A stretch of DNA of 64,000 nucleotides from assembly GCA_963930655.1 (NCBI GenBank), contig OZ005611.1, forward strand, positions 6,455,501 through 6,519,500, read 5' to 3'. Positions 1-12,572 of this stretch are shown here, one piece after another. Within the stretch, counting starts at the first letter, position 1. Every line of letters begins with the position of its first letter. The notes under the pieces are model-generated. The model made no database searches. It was not told the origin of the DNA and saw only the letters and a list, made by a program, of their open reading frames with translations. The translations under genes were made by a program, and so were the position numbers. The stretch comes from Myrica gale (Eukaryota > Streptophyta > Magnoliopsida > Fagales > Myricaceae).

Positions 1-823
1 CTTAATTCACCAAAATTTACAATAAATAAATTTTACACGGGAGCCTCGGGGTGGCCCTGCCAATAATCGGAACCCTTTCCAGATGTCTGATTTAAAGAAG
101 CCCCATATCATCACCACGGGAGGCTCCTATATAATCACCACGGAAATGTTGGTGTTTCCTATATAATAGCAACGAAGAAAAAGTGTTACAAACACGGGAG
201 GCTCAGATTCATCTTTTCTCAGAAAGGGAGAAAGGGAACACCGACCATGGCTGCAACAGAGAGCTGCCCGTGCAAAATGCCGTGATAGTCATTTTACACG
301 GGAGGCTCTGAGTCGCCCCGCCATCAAACGGACCCATTTCCCGATATCTGATTTAAACATGCCACCATATCATCACTGCCTCATACATTCAATTACAGAG
401 AGGGATGCGTAAATTTGGGGGCGAAAGCTCGGGGAGGGAGACAAGAACGATTTGGGGGCAAATGTGTGGGGAGAGAGAGACCCGTGAAGCTAAAGAGGCA
501 GGAGAAGCAAACTGGTCTAAGCTTAAAGACCGGTATAAATTAAAAAGCATAACGTTTACGCTGGAAACGGGGCCCACGCCAAGAAACGAATTTTATATTC
601 GGCAGAAGAACGCGAGGCGAACAGGAGAAGGAGGCTCAGTTTCGCCTTTTCTCAGACATAGGAGAAAGGGCAACTCTGACCATGGCTGCAACAGCGAGCT
701 GCCCATGCAAAAGGACGTGATAGTCATTTTACACGGGAGGCTCGGAGTCGCCCCGCCAAGAATCGACACCCTTTCCCAGCATCTGATTTAAACATGTCCG
801 CATATCATCACTGCCTCATACCA
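1..823. repeat. Tandemly duplicated G-rich non-coding repeat block
   Basis: Two long blocks recur about 435 bp apart. The stretch near 200-388 (Ser/Thr-free, starting around GGCTCAGATTC and passing through CATGGCTGCAACAG and TTTTACACGGGAGGCTC to CATATCATCACTGCCTCATA) returns near 633-823 with scattered substitutions. A third, more divergent piece of the same unit lies at 31-120. Between the two copies sits a purine-rich segment (395-622) that is itself repeated at 2873-3101. Open frames here are short and show no family resemblance. The G-rich, GGGCCCAC-containing text resembles promoter or 5'-UTR DNA, so the block could be a duplicated promoter fragment or a non-autonomous element. No terminal repeats or target duplication were found. 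Confidence 0.6.
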
Positions 824-869
824 GCAAAACATACACAGAGACAAGGCAGGATGAACAAGACAAACCATG

Positions 870-2100
870 AATAATAGAAATACAACCATTGAAGGATTTA
901 ACATGCATTTTAAATCCTAAATATCATCTTGAACAAAGCGCCTCACTGGTAAATATCATTTTAAATCCTAAATATCATCTTGCATGATTACTTACAGATT
1001 CTATATAGAAAGTTAAATGTCTAAATTCAAAGGATAACTTGAAGTCATTTTGAACAGCAAACACTTTTCTTAATAAAATCCTAAATATCATCTTGCATGT
1101 TATAGATCCTACACCAATATGCTATTAAATCGATTATCCACTCATTTATCTTATGTGAATGTAGTCATAGAACACATATGGTGAGGAAATGGCAAGAAAG
1201 ATGTATGCAACAATGATCAATTTCACAATCTTCACATGTTCATGCATATGATGACATTGCAAGATATTCAAGTGGTAAACTTCATCATTGAGCTCTTTAG
1301 GCTCCCTTCCATGGCCTCACTTTGCCATCTTTACATCAAAACCTCATCTTGCCATTCGGCCATGATCAAAGTTCTCATTTTACATCATTTTGCATCAAAT
1401 ACATGAAATAGACATCATCAAGGTGCAGGGTGGTACATGCACAATTTCCAGCGACAACCATGGCCAACCAGAATCCATATATTTGCCACTGGTATGGCTT
1501 ACAACATCTCTTGATCATATCAAGTATGAACCGCATCCATTTACAGCAATGAAATCTTAAAAAGTTTAGGATCTCAATATGCAAGTATGTCCTATACGTA
1601 ATCTCATGTTGTTAATCATTTATACACCTTTCTTTTTATACAACATGCAATAGACTTTCATAAATCATCAACATGCAGCCAACACTTGAGTAAGATATTC
1701 AAAAGCAAAACACAAGCTGCACACATTTTTAAAAAAAAAAGATAACGAATGACAGCTGGCTATTTCCTCATACGAACATGACCACAACATTATTTCTTCC
1801 CATTCAGCAAACATCTAACAACTACCCCTTACATAGACTTAGTTGCAAGATTTCCCTCTCTTTCTTTTTCTCTTAGACTTTTCATCGAACACCTAAGGCA
1901 CATCAAGATTTTTCCTTTCAAACATCCACCAATAATCTGATCGTATGACCACCTTCAATTAAAGCTTCAAAAACATAACATGCAACTGAAATTTCCATCT
2001 AATAACACATGCAAGGAAATTTAACAAGAAAAATCTTTGAATCTCAACAAATGTCTCAGGGGTCCCTTTATTAGATAAGAAATTCTAATCCCCTTACCTA
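870..2100. other. AT-rich intergenic DNA with a thrice-repeated short motif
   Basis: No gene seen. A motif of about 22 bp containing ATCCTAAATATCATCTTG occurs at about 911-932, 964-985 and 1077-1098, in the same orientation each time. Otherwise the stretch is AT-rich and unstructured. Confidence 0.5.
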
Positions 2101-2872
2101 GGTGGTTCGGTTAGGCTTTTTGGATGGCTTACAGAACACCTATCTCTCTCCCTTTCTTTCCTCTTTCTTTTCTCTTCCCTCCTTCATTTGCTCTGCCCCC
2201 CTCTCTCTCTCTCTCTCGTTTGTGTGCGTGAGTGACAAAGGAAACAACATCAAGGAAAAATGGGGAGGGGAAGGATGGCGTAGAAGAAGGGGACAAGGTG
2301 TTGGAGGAAAAGACCACTCTACCCCAACCTTGATTGTAACGCCTATCTTCATTGGTTAGATCATGCGGCAATTCTCCTTTGGTCAGGTTCACTTTTTCAC
2401 CTTGGGTCTGTTGGTGCCTCACGTTACTCTCCCACCATGTCACTATATCTCTCTCCTACTCATTCGGCTAACTACACAACAAGTTGCACCCACACACAAG
2501 CAGCCACCGAAATTCTCCAGCTCCCACGTCTTCTTGCATGTCACTAAGTCAACAAAGGAGCCAATGGCAAGCTCCATATAGTCGGCTAGTGTAAAAGCAA
2601 CCAAGGATAAAATATAACAGAGAGGGGCTCGGGAGATTTAGGGATTGAGGGGGCAGACGAGGAGAGAGAGAGGGAGACGGGAAGATCTAGGGTTTGGGGG
2701 GGTGGCATTTCGTTTTGGGGGCAGACGGGGAGAGACAGTAAAAAAAAATTACAGTAGATTTAGCGGCGAAACCCAGCAAAACCAAGACTTACAGTAGATT
2801 TCCAGCCGCCCGAAACCCAGCCAAGCACAATATCGCGTGGGAATGTTTGATTTGGGGCAAAATCGACGGGGA
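2101..2872. other. Intergenic stretch with pyrimidine and purine low-complexity runs
   Basis: A CT-rich tract with a (CT)n microsatellite near 2196-2217 is followed by ordinary sequence and then by purine-rich DNA (about 2620-2760) full of GGGGG and GAGAGA. The latter reads like a 5'-UTR or promoter remnant leading into the dispersed repeat at 2873. The short open frames on both strands are a consequence of the biased composition; no gene is supported. Confidence 0.4.
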
Positions 2873-3101
2873 GAGAGGGATGCGTAAATTTGGGGGCGGG
2901 AGCTCGGGGAGGGAGACAAAAACGATTTGGGGGCAAATGTGTGGGGGAGAGAGAGACCCTCGAAGCTAAAGAGGCAGGAGAACTAAAGACCGGTCTAAGC
3001 TTAAAGACCGGTCTAAGCTTAAAAAGCATAACATTTACGCTGGAAACGGGGCCCACGCGAAAATCAATTTTATATTCGGCAGAAGAACGCGAGGCGAACG
3101 C
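2873..3101. repeat. Dispersed second copy of the 395-622 repeat
   Basis: Closely matches 395-622 in the same orientation. Both begin with GGGATGCGTAAATTTGGGGG, pass through AAACGATTTGGGGGCAAATG-type text and CTGGAAACGGGGCCCACGC, and end at GGCAGAAGAACGCGAGGCGA. This copy carries an extra short internal duplication around GACCGGTCTAAGCTTAAA (about 2987-3020), which appears only once, partly altered, in the first copy. The flanking repeat units of the 1-823 block are absent here, so the segment has moved or been duplicated independently. Confidence 0.65.
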
Positions 3102-3670
3102 CAAGCGTTCCTCTTCCCGAAAACCAACCTTTGACTAGGAAAGCTCCAAAGCAGGAACTTGAGGGGAAAGTAAACGGTGGAAAGCTGAAAAAGATTCAAG
3201 GGAAAGAAAAGCCGTTGTTTCTTTTAGTTAAATATAATAAACTCCATTTTATAAATTTAAAAGAAATAAAGGAACATGCATGCATGCTTCCGATCTCTAG
3301 TACTAATTAAGCCTCGCTGAATTTCCAAATTATCGTAAGACGGTATCTCATGACCCAACTCATGAACATAAATAAATATATATACACACAATGCATATAT
3401 ATTTTGTTATAATTTGGTTCGTTAGGGTTTGGTTTGTAGAATAATAGGAAAAGAGGTTCAACTGACATTCCCTTAATTAGGATCAGTCAAATTTGTACGC
3501 ATTATAACATTCTCTTTTTTTAATAAAAAATAATTAACCCTAGTTTGTACCTCATTTTCATGCTCAAATCTTCTAATTAGATCGATGTTCGTTCATCCCT
3601 TATATATATATATAAGAGTTTTTCCTTCAGTACTAGTACATAATTTACATCCTCTATATTACATCCTCTC
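3102..3670. other. AT-rich intergenic DNA, no gene seen
   Basis: Between the G-rich repeat and the TRIM element. Contains TA-rich runs (about 3375-3400 and 3600-3614) and no supported coding sequence or RNA gene. Confidence 0.4.
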
Positions 3671-3943
3671 TGTTATATAATATAATTCAAATAATAAAAT
3701 ATTCTTATTTTATCAGCTTAAGCTTTTGGGGTGAGTAATAGATTCACATGGTATCAGAGCCAAGGTTCCAAGTTCGAGACCTAACTCCGCATTCTACTCC
3801 AATTTCAATTAAATATTGCACGTGTGGGTCGGACTCTCCTTTAATTGGGAGGCCCAACATGGGAGGGAAAATGTTAAAGAATATAATTCAAATAATAAAT
3901 CTTTCTCTTCGCTTAAGCTTTTGAGATGAGTGGTAGATTCACA
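3671..3943 (+). mobile_element. Complete TRIM (short non-autonomous LTR retroelement)
   Basis: Two near-identical short direct repeats, 3671-3748 (78 bp) and 3872-3943 (72 bp), both start with TG and end with CA. Both contain AATATAATTCAAATAATAAA and GCTTAAGCTTTTG and end with GATTCACA. The first is followed at once by TGGTATCAGAGCC (3749-3761), the primer-binding site complementary to the 3' end of plant initiator tRNA-Met. The second is preceded by the purine tract GGGAGGGAAAA (3861-3871). The element is flanked by the perfect 5-bp duplication CTCTC (3666-3670 and 3944-3948). The internal domain is about 120 bp with no coding capacity, so mobilisation must depend on a partner retrotransposon. 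LTR divergence is modest, suggesting a fairly old but structurally intact insertion. Confidence 0.9.
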
Positions 3944-3948
3944 CTCTC

Positions 3949-6900
3949 CTTCAATTCTCACCTCTTTCCTCTCCTTTTCCCTCCATGGCCAGGGAGATTG
4001 TTACGTACGGTATGGAGGTTGTGTCGGAGACTTCGGATTGATGCGTCAAATTAATCATCATTTAACAACAATGTTGTTTCATTGTTCTACGACTTTGTGA
4101 TCAGATCCTTGACTCTAGCATAATTTTCAAGCTTCTTGATGATCTTTGAGTCACCGTAATTATATGGTTGCTCGTTAAAAAAAATAAAAAACAAACTAAA
4201 AATCACTGTAATTGAGTAACAAAGCATTAGTATACTATTGAAAAAGAACAAATTATCCAAATGTACAGCCGATAATATATAGTGATCATATAAGTGGGAT
4301 GAGGTTATTATTTACTCAAAAAATTTCATTAAGTTATATATATAATTCCTAAAAAATATTTACTTTAAAGGGTAATTATAAAAATGTAGAGGTGCATATT
4401 GGTTAGGTCTCTCTTGGTAATAATGCACGGCCTGATCTTGATGCAGTACAGATCTCTTAATCAAGATATATTGCTAGGGTGAATAGGCACGGCCTCTTGA
4501 CCAAAAAGTACGTACCTGATCTTCAAAACAACTACGATGATTCATGAATGGAATACGATGATTCAGATATCCCTTCATTAGGCCTACCTAATGTTTTAAT
4601 TTTTTTTTTCTTCCATAATCATAACTAGCTAGCTAGCACAAATTTCAAGCAACGAATATTTCTTTACTACATTAATCATTAACACAATTTCTGCGTACAA
4701 TTATTAAAAAAACACTACCCAAAGTCACGATACTATATATGTTCCATCAAAATCCCCATCTTAAATAGCTAGAAATATAGAATTATGATCATAGATCACC
4801 TCGGACACCAGCTTCACAGACTCTTGGCCATAAATATAATCTTCCAGCTCCACTAATTAGTAGCAGAGATCTTAGGCAAAACATTAAACTGTCAAATACC
4901 TGTACGTCTGCAATCACCCCCTCTAGCTTTAAGGTTTAGTTCCAATGATCCCAGGCATAAACCCATGACCTACGTACATACTCCAACAATGTTTTCCTTA
5001 AGGGCTAATCAAGTAGGATTCTGTCCTAGCTAGCTAGCAACCATGGTCGCATACTAAGCACCTAAGACCTTTTCGTTATTTATTCCTTTACTTTTACAAT
5101 CATTGTTCTGCTAGCCAATCCAGCATCCCAATTGGAAAAGTTTGTCATCGAGTTGTTACTATGTTTCCTCCAAGAGTACCATTTTTCAAGCTCATATCTT
5201 TTTCTCCTTCATCTAGTGATGTCCACCAATTTCGGCTTCCAAATAAACAAGCCAGTTAATTTTATGGTTTTCGTTTAAACCACACATTGGATGTCCAATA
5301 TTATTAATCTAATATAAAAAAATTTTAACCCTCGTAGTCGATTTTCATATAAAATCTAGACAGATCGAACCCTTATATTAACAAAAGTGGTTGTCTAGTG
5401 CCTTCGGGGTTCAAATTCAGCTGCGCCGGCCTCATCTATATCTCAGAGGCAATATAATGCCTCTGCTTGGCTTGCTTCTAATTAAAGATGGGACTCACAT
5501 GCTAAGCATTAATTTGGATAGGCCAGCTTTTCTTGAGCCACCAACGAAGTGTACCTCCACTTTGGTATTTTTATATTCATATAAACATGGCTTTGATTAT
5601 AATACTTTGACTCGTTTGATGGAGGCATTTATCTTTCTAATTAGTTTATACAAAACCATTATTACAAGTAATATATATTACAAGTGGGTTTGAGCTAGCC
5701 GTGCGGTATATATTGAAGCTCATCTTTTGAAATTCTTTTTTTCTTTTTCTTTTTTTATCTCTCTTTTGTCTTCTATTTTTGTTCAGAGAATTCTCTCTGC
5801 CATATATATTTTTGACATACTATATTAGTACGTCTAGGCTAGCTCGCCCACAGTTTCCTCGGCTATATATATATACAAATGTATGCTGACTGTAATTTCT
5901 AATCGACATACAAACAAGAGAACTTCATTCGATTTTCTTTTGGTTTTCTTGAACTTCAAACAGTCTGCATCAAAGTAGCTAGAAGTTATATATATATATA
6001 TGCCTGTGTGACAATTTTAATACATAATTCTTTGGTGGGTGAGAACCTAGATGGAATATCCTCACATGGCAATTCTAGGTAATTTAATTTACATGGATGG
6101 GAATAGTGAACAATTTTTTATTTCCTTTTTCTTTAATCATCACTTCAACTTAAAGAGCCTTTTAACGAGGTGGAAACTTTAACGTTGGGTCATTTGAAGC
6201 AGTAGAATAACCAAAAAGAGGTCATGCATGATGATGACAATTAGGTTTTATACTGGCCCGGCCCAATCATATAAATTAAATAAGCTCCATGAGCTAGCAA
6301 ATTGCATATGACTTCACGCTAAAGTTAATCATATCGATTTCAAAACCCCCCCATGCGCAGAGGTTACATAATGCAGTAATATATTGCTAATCTTCCATAT
6401 CGAGAACCAAAGGGCAAATAATTACTCCTTTCGGTTGTCTTTGTCAAATTTCTTGTCATGTCCCATTGCATATGGGCTGTTCATTAAAAATCCTTCCGAA
6501 CTACTGACAGCCCCGCATACTTTGTAATTAGTTTAATCTTATCCTTTAACTTGCTTTTTCATTCATCTCTGAGAAAAAAACAAAGAATGGGCTGTCGGTG
6601 CGGCCTCGATGGGCTTTGAGAAGACAGCAATTTCTTCTTTATTTTATCAACGTGAGGACAAATTAACTCATCTTGGGTACATCGATAACGCGGCAACTCT
6701 TTTCTAGAGTAACTGCAGGCTGGCCGGGTAGCTAGTCGACGTGCGAAGCGCATTGGCTCCTTTAATTTGAACCCCTCAAAACAAGACAAGTAGGTATGAG
6801 TACAGGTAGAAGTTAGAACGTCCCTGTTTATTAATCGCCTTGGAGTTGATCAGTTAGATTATAAAACCTGCTAGCTAGCGACGGCCTTCTGTCCTTGTCC

Positions 6901-8502
6901 TGTGTTTCTCATCGGAACCGGGTCGTATCCGCGCGTATCTTGGGGGTACTACTGAAGCTCTCCTTACTTAGGTGCATGTTGGTAACGCTATACTAACATA
7001 GATATTATAACTTGGTAAAATCCTACTTAAAAAAAAGATTGAGCTAATGCAGAGCATCAGTACTTCTAGCTAGAGGTTTGCTACTTAAATTGTATTTCGT
7101 ACAGCACTGGACAAAACCAGAGCAGAAAGACAGAACAAACAGATATAGGCCAGCTAAAAACCTTAACCACGTTGTTATCCACACAAAACAGATTTTTTTT
7201 CTTTCTAAAAAAGACAGATGGTGCACAACATATAAGCCAACTGCCCAATAGCAACAGCTCGATCTTGCAGAAGAGGGCATGTACGTATGCTAGCAGAAGC
7301 TCTTAGAGAACTTCCTAGCCTTGCGCCTTAAAAAGAGTGAACGCGAATCTGTAGCTTGCTTGCGCACGATGCCTTGATGTAAAACAAACTAAAATCCAGC
7401 TGGTTCACTAATTATAAATGCTTTTCACGGTTTGAAAAATATATCTTTTGTCTTCTCAATTTAAGCTCGAAAATATAAATTTTATTATTTAAATTATATT
7501 TAATAATTAATTTATTCGAATATTTGATAATTATGACAGCTCATAAATGTTAATAAACCAGTAACACTGCAGCTTAGGATTTTTATCTGCGATTTCATCA
7601 TCGTGAAAATCATGCAAACCGATTAGAAATACAAATTAGTACGTCATTGTGCCTTACCTTAAAGTGACAAACAAGTACCGGTTATCGCCAAGAAATTTCG
7701 TGGCATGAAACGTGCTGCACTAACTACTGCTTTTGGAACTCCACTTAGTGGCAAGGGCATAAAAAGATTGACTAGCTAGAAGACTGCCAGCTGCGAATCC
7801 CATCTCGAGGCACAGCAAAATGGTTAATATGTTTACGTGTAGATCATGTGCTGTCGTTAGAAAAAAAAAAAAAAAGATCATGTGCTGTCCCCCACCCCTT
7901 TTGGTTCCCATCTAACCAGTGGTAAATATTTGACTGGACTACGTTCTGAAAGGGATGGACAAGAACGCTACTTTAATTACTTATACCTAGAAAGACTGTA
8001 AACTTTCCTGTGCGAATGGAATCTTAACTAACAAAAAAAAAAACCCTATACACACTACTACGACGACCTACGTACTATGCTATTGGCAACTCCGTTGACT
8101 CTGGGAGTTTTACATGCAAATCAGTCGATGTTTCCTGCCGTCCGGAAATATATGTTCACACTGTAGTACGTAGATGCATTCTTCATTACACATATCGTAC
8201 ATTGCCACTGGCAGATGGAGCTGTCAATTTCATGAGAGAATGAATGAATGGGGCATTCTCTGCCATAGCCCATAGTTTTTTTTTTCTAAGCTGCCATAGC
8301 CCATAGTTACAAGCGTTAAACAGGAGAGAGGACGAAGTAATGGTCAATGGAGATTGAAGTTATGGAACAGAAGGTCTGGAAAATGGTGGAAGCCACCTTC
8401 TTTGATTCGGTCAACATTTGGCAATCATGCACGCACCAAGTTTTGTGATCGATTATGCTTTAAAATTTATTGTTTCTTTTCTTTTCCTTTATTTTTTGCG
8501 AC
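3949..8502. other. Long AT-rich intergenic region, no gene seen
   Basis: No coding sequence with family resemblance on either strand. Many CTAGCTAG-like and TATATA runs and homopolymer tracts, including poly-A near 7860-7875. The longest open frame (100 codons at 5391-5693, plus) reads as composition-driven and is not supported as a gene. Confidence 0.4.
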
Positions 8503-8848
8503 TGTCGGGCTGATTATTGGAAAAAGAGGCACGAAAATTAAAAAAAAACATCAAAATTTATGTGGTTCGATCCCAATTCGGTCTACGTCTATTACAGAAC
8601 AATTTTATTAATAATGCTTAATAAAATCACTCTACTCGCCCAATATAATAGTCACACCACTCTCTTTATCTTCCTCTCTCTATGTCCAAGACTCACGTCT
8701 CACGTTCCACTTTTCTCCTATAACATAAGCCTCTATTTATAGGGAAAAGTACAAAGAGAAAAATCTAAGAGAAAACCCAGATAAACTGAAGTAGAGAGGA
8801 AGTAGACTTTCACTACAAGTCTATCTCATATGGGTGTGGATCCCAACA
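8503..8848 (-). mobile_element. Probable solo LTR of a Copia-like retrotransposon
   Basis: Read on the minus strand the segment begins TGTTGGGATCCACACCC and ends CAGCCCGACA, giving the expected TG...CA ends. It contains a TATA box (CCCTATAAATAGAGG, near 8733-8747) at the position expected for an LTR promoter, and further on the motif ACGTAGACCGAATTGGGATC. No second LTR, primer-binding site or polyprotein lies next to it, so it would be a solo LTR. The 5-bp flanks (GCGAC and CCAGC on the plus strand) do not match, so the boundaries or the intactness of the target duplication are uncertain. Confidence 0.5.
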
Positions 8849-10315
8849 CCAGCCGCGGGCTTTAGACGACATTGGAATTTACCTAATTCGTGGTTTAATA
8901 TCTAAATAGTAGTCCAAAGAGTCCCGAATCTATATGGGCATTCAGATGTCCATGTCAAGATTAGACTTATATTAATTTACCTACGGCTTCCTGCCCATTC
9001 AAGTCAATGCCCTAACCACTATCTCTAAACTCTAATTTGCACAAATATTTACTTTTTCACCCCTCTAATTCAATTGCTGCATACTATAGGGCATTTTTCT
9101 GGCTTGATGGGTTTCCTTAAAAACGGATACATATGGATGTTATTAGATTGAAAGGTGTAAAAATAATACCATGATGATCTGCGTTTATAAGACATCGCTA
9201 GCTAGCTCTGATATAAATTTGCTTCTAGGAGCTGGTAATACAGAAGCTGGAAACATGCCGGGCCCCTCAGGAGGGAACTATAAAACAATTTATGCTGGCT
9301 AATCTAGAATCAACTCTTACAATTTGCTGATTTTCTAAGCCACCTGGGGCAGTAAATGAGGCAATATATAACATATATAGACAAGTACAAGAGACAATCA
9401 CTGTTCAAAAACAGTGACGATAGTATGGAAAATGATAAAGCACGACCACGCGCGGCGGCCTTAATTAGCCAGATAGGAAACAAAGCAACAAATTATAAGT
9501 CAGACAAAGAGGACATGCACAGCCATGAAGCATGCAGCAGCTTCAAAGACTATTGAAAGGAATTTTCTATGTCTGTAGAGTTTTTGAAATTTTGGGAGTT
9601 GGATGTAAGAGTACAGAATATATATTTAAAAAGAAGAGTCGTGTAAGAAATTTTTTATGTATTTTAGTAAAAAAAATAATTTGTGTTATTTTTATACAGA
9701 AATTGAAAACAATCACCATTTTAAAAATTTTTATTGAAAATTTAAATATTATTTGACTACATTAGAACCGCATGAAAGCTTATTTTCCCTGACAATCAGC
9801 TTACTTTTCCTTGCCAATAACGTGAGAAATTTCAAATTTTAACGAGAAACAGAATTTGTACTCTTTCTTGGTAACCAAACAAGAATGGGAGAGAATCGCG
9901 TAATTACAGCAGGCCTTAACCTTTCAAATAATACCAATCAATGTCGTTTTCCTTCCTCGACCATAGTGCAGTAGAAGATACTCGAGCAGTGCAGAAGGGT
10001 AAATATTCAAAGAACGAATGATGCTAAAACCTGTCTATGATATCACACAATTTTGCAGGTACTTCTTACATGACTTCAAATTAAGAAACGAAAAAACAAA
10101 GAGGTGGGTAAGATTATTAAAGAAAAAAACAAATACAAACTGACTGTTTTCTTGGTGAGGTCTTCAGTGTAATTTTGTGTTGCCATATATTTTTCCAATC
10201 CTCTGTGTCCATTGCTTAATTGACACTTCGTGTGAATGTTAACTTTTCATGTTTACATGATCTATGAGGCTTTTGGAAACCTCAAGCTTGGGGTCTGCTC
10301 ACTGTTCTGTTCCCT
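8849..10315. other. Intergenic DNA downstream of HMGR, no gene seen
   Basis: AT-rich. The part next to 10315 should hold the HMGR 3'-UTR (HMGR is read on the minus strand and stops at 10316). No other gene supported. Confidence 0.4.
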
Positions 10316-12389
10316 TTAAGCGGAAATCTTGGTGACATCTTTGCTCGACCTATTGTATTTCATGTGGCTCCTAACAAGCTGTCCAGCTGCCAGAGCAGAC
10401 ATGAGGGACAGCTCCCCTGCAAGAACAGAACCAGCAACAATGGTGGCTAGCAGCCTTGCGTTTGATCCTGCTGACTCTCTGTTTGCACCCTTCACCCCAA
10501 GCAGGTTCAAGCACGCTGATTGAGAAGCAAGTTGGGTACCTCCTCCAACTGTACCAACCTGGAAAGAAGAAAAATTTGTAACTCCATGTGAGACTTAGAG
10601 GTATTGACTCAGTGTGCCAAGCAGAATCCGATTACTTCCAAAGATTAGGCAAGATTTAGGACTCTAAAAAAAGTTTGACTCAACGAGCGACGAACTACAA
10701 GGTACATCACTTGGGGAATCCAACATCTGTGAGAGTGAGCAGAGAAACGTGGATTGAGGTAGGGTGCGAAATCGAAAATTCCTAGAAACCCAGGTTTATG
10801 CAAGTCAGACATTGTCATGCAAATAAATTTGTTGTAGTGTTTGAGAGGGAAGGCTGAGAATAAAAAGAGATAATATTTACCTCAATAGAAGGCATGGTGA
10901 CAGAAACGTGGAGATCCTTTCCATCATTTACAGCTTCCATCATGGTGATACAGTGGGAACTCTCGATATTTTGCGCGGGGTCTTGGCCGGTGGCTATGTA
11001 GATGGCACTGACGATATTGCTAGCATGGGCATTGAAGCCACCCAGAGCGCCAGCCATAGCTGAACCGGCAAGGTTCTTGAGCATGTTGAGCTCCACCAAG
11101 GCTTCGACATTGGTCTTGAGGACCTTCCTTACCACATCACCGTTTATGATAACCTCACAAACCACAGACTTGCCGCGCCCCTCAATCCAGTTCACTGCGG
11201 CAGGCTTCTTGTCCGAACAGAAGTTGCCAGAGATGCCAATGACATCCATGTCGGGGAAATCGTTCTGGAGGAAATCCAAGACGTTCTGAACACCTTTTGA
11301 GATCATGTTCATCCCCATAGCGTCGCCCGTGCTGCAAGTGAATCTCGAGTAGAGGTTCTTCCCGGCTATTGCACACTTAATGGTCTGGAGCCTCGCGAAT
11401 CTGCTTGACCTGTTGAAGACCATAGACAAGGTGTCGAAGTTGGCTGGATCTTCCAAGAAGAACTTCAACTCGGCCGCTCTTTGGGCGGTGGGGAACCTGA
11501 CAACGGGAGCCCTTGTCATCCCATCCTTTAGCAACACGCTGGCTGCCCCGCCGGATAAGTTGATGGCCTTGCAGCCCCTGTTGGTGCTTGCCACCAAGCA
11601 ACCCTCAGTGGTGGCCATCGGCACCATGTACTCCCTCCCATCCAGCACAAGCGGGCCCGCAATCCCCACCGGTATCTGAACGTACCCAACCGGCATTTCG
11701 CAGCACTGACCCAAAATGGACTCGTAGTCGAAGTTATCCAGTGGGAGGCCAGCCAGCGACTTACCCGTCATCCTCTGCAACGCCTCGCGCCTTATCGCCG
11801 CCGCCCTCTTGCAATCGCCCAGCTTCGATTCGAGAGTGTACGACGGAGTCTTCCCCTCCACCACTGACTTTATGATCTCCTCGTCCTCTTCTGTCGGGGG
11901 TGGCGCAGCCGGTGCATCTTGTGGGAGAGCACAATCTAGCGCCGCACCGCAAGGGACCTGACGAGAGTCCTCCTTGAGAATGTCATCCTCATCATGCTTG
12001 TAGGCGCCGGGCTTAATGGCGGTGGCGTCCTCATCGTCGGCGGCCCAAATATCGGTGGAAGGACGAAGAATGGACTGGACGAAATCGATGCCGAAGAAGC
12101 CGAGGAGGTAGATGAAAGACGCAACGAAGGCGAAGATGGCGACGATCTCGGACAGGTCCAAGATGTGGAGAGGGGTGGAGTTACGGATCTTCTCACGCCA
12201 CCGGGTGAGCAAGAAGTAGACCACGGAGAAGAAGAGGGAGAAGAACACCGCATTGGTTATGTAAAGAGGGAGAGGCAGAGCGTCGGATGCTTTGGGCTCC
12301 TTCCTAATCCTATCTTCCACGACTCCTCCCATTTTCATGTGCTTGATAGGTGCGAAGGGTTTGGTCGTCGGTCTCCGGCGCACATCCAT
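10316..12389 (-). CDS. HMGR: 3-hydroxy-3-methylglutaryl-CoA reductase (HMGR)
   Basis: Reduces HMG-CoA to mevalonate with two NADPH, the committed step of the cytosolic mevalonate pathway, anchored in the ER membrane. Two exons, 12389-10881 and 10558-10316, join in phase 0 across a GT-AG intron to give 583 residues, normal for a plant HMGR. Two hydrophobic spans lie at about 41-63 and 80-101, with a possible N-glycosylation site (Asn70-Ser-Thr) in the short loop between them; a variable linker follows. The catalytic domain shows [10 protein letters not shown] (231-240), TTEGCLVA with catalytic Glu262, DAMGMNM (356-362, NADPH contact), [10 protein letters not shown] (392-401), GQDPAQN with Asp470, GTVGGGT just after the intron, and the C-terminal catalytic His568 in SHMKYNRSS, where the adjacent Ser is the known SnRK1 regulatory site in Arabidopsis. 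The ATG fits the family N-terminus MDVRRR. The usual plant gene has three introns; only the last is present here. Confidence 0.97.
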
Positions 12390-12564
12390 CGCGAAAAAGG
12401 AGGGGAAAACTGGGTGGGTGGTTGTGATTGACTGCTGGAAACGCCGAGGCGAATCCGAATGAGGAGGAGAGGTGGGCTTTGACTGTTATATTCCTTTTCG
12501 TCTCTTTTTGAGTGTTTTTTTGGCCCCTTGGGTTTGAATGGGAGAAGCGCGTAGCTGAAGCCCA

Positions 12565-12572
12565 ATTTATAG
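12565..12572 (-). promoter_or_regulatory. Likely TATA box of HMGR
   Basis: On the minus strand TTCTATAAATTGGG lies about 175 bp upstream of the HMGR start codon. With initiation about 30 bp downstream, the 5'-UTR would be roughly 145 nt. Position and sequence are as expected for a plant TATA promoter; no transcript evidence. Confidence 0.55.

Noticed and set aside
405-791. 128-codon frame in the G-rich repeat as a gene
   Set aside because: Charged low-complexity translation, and the repeat copy at 2873-3101 does not preserve the frame or reading length.
11002-12431. Several open frames antisense to HMGR exon 1
   Set aside because: GC-rich coding exon creates shadows in other frames; none has recognisable motifs.
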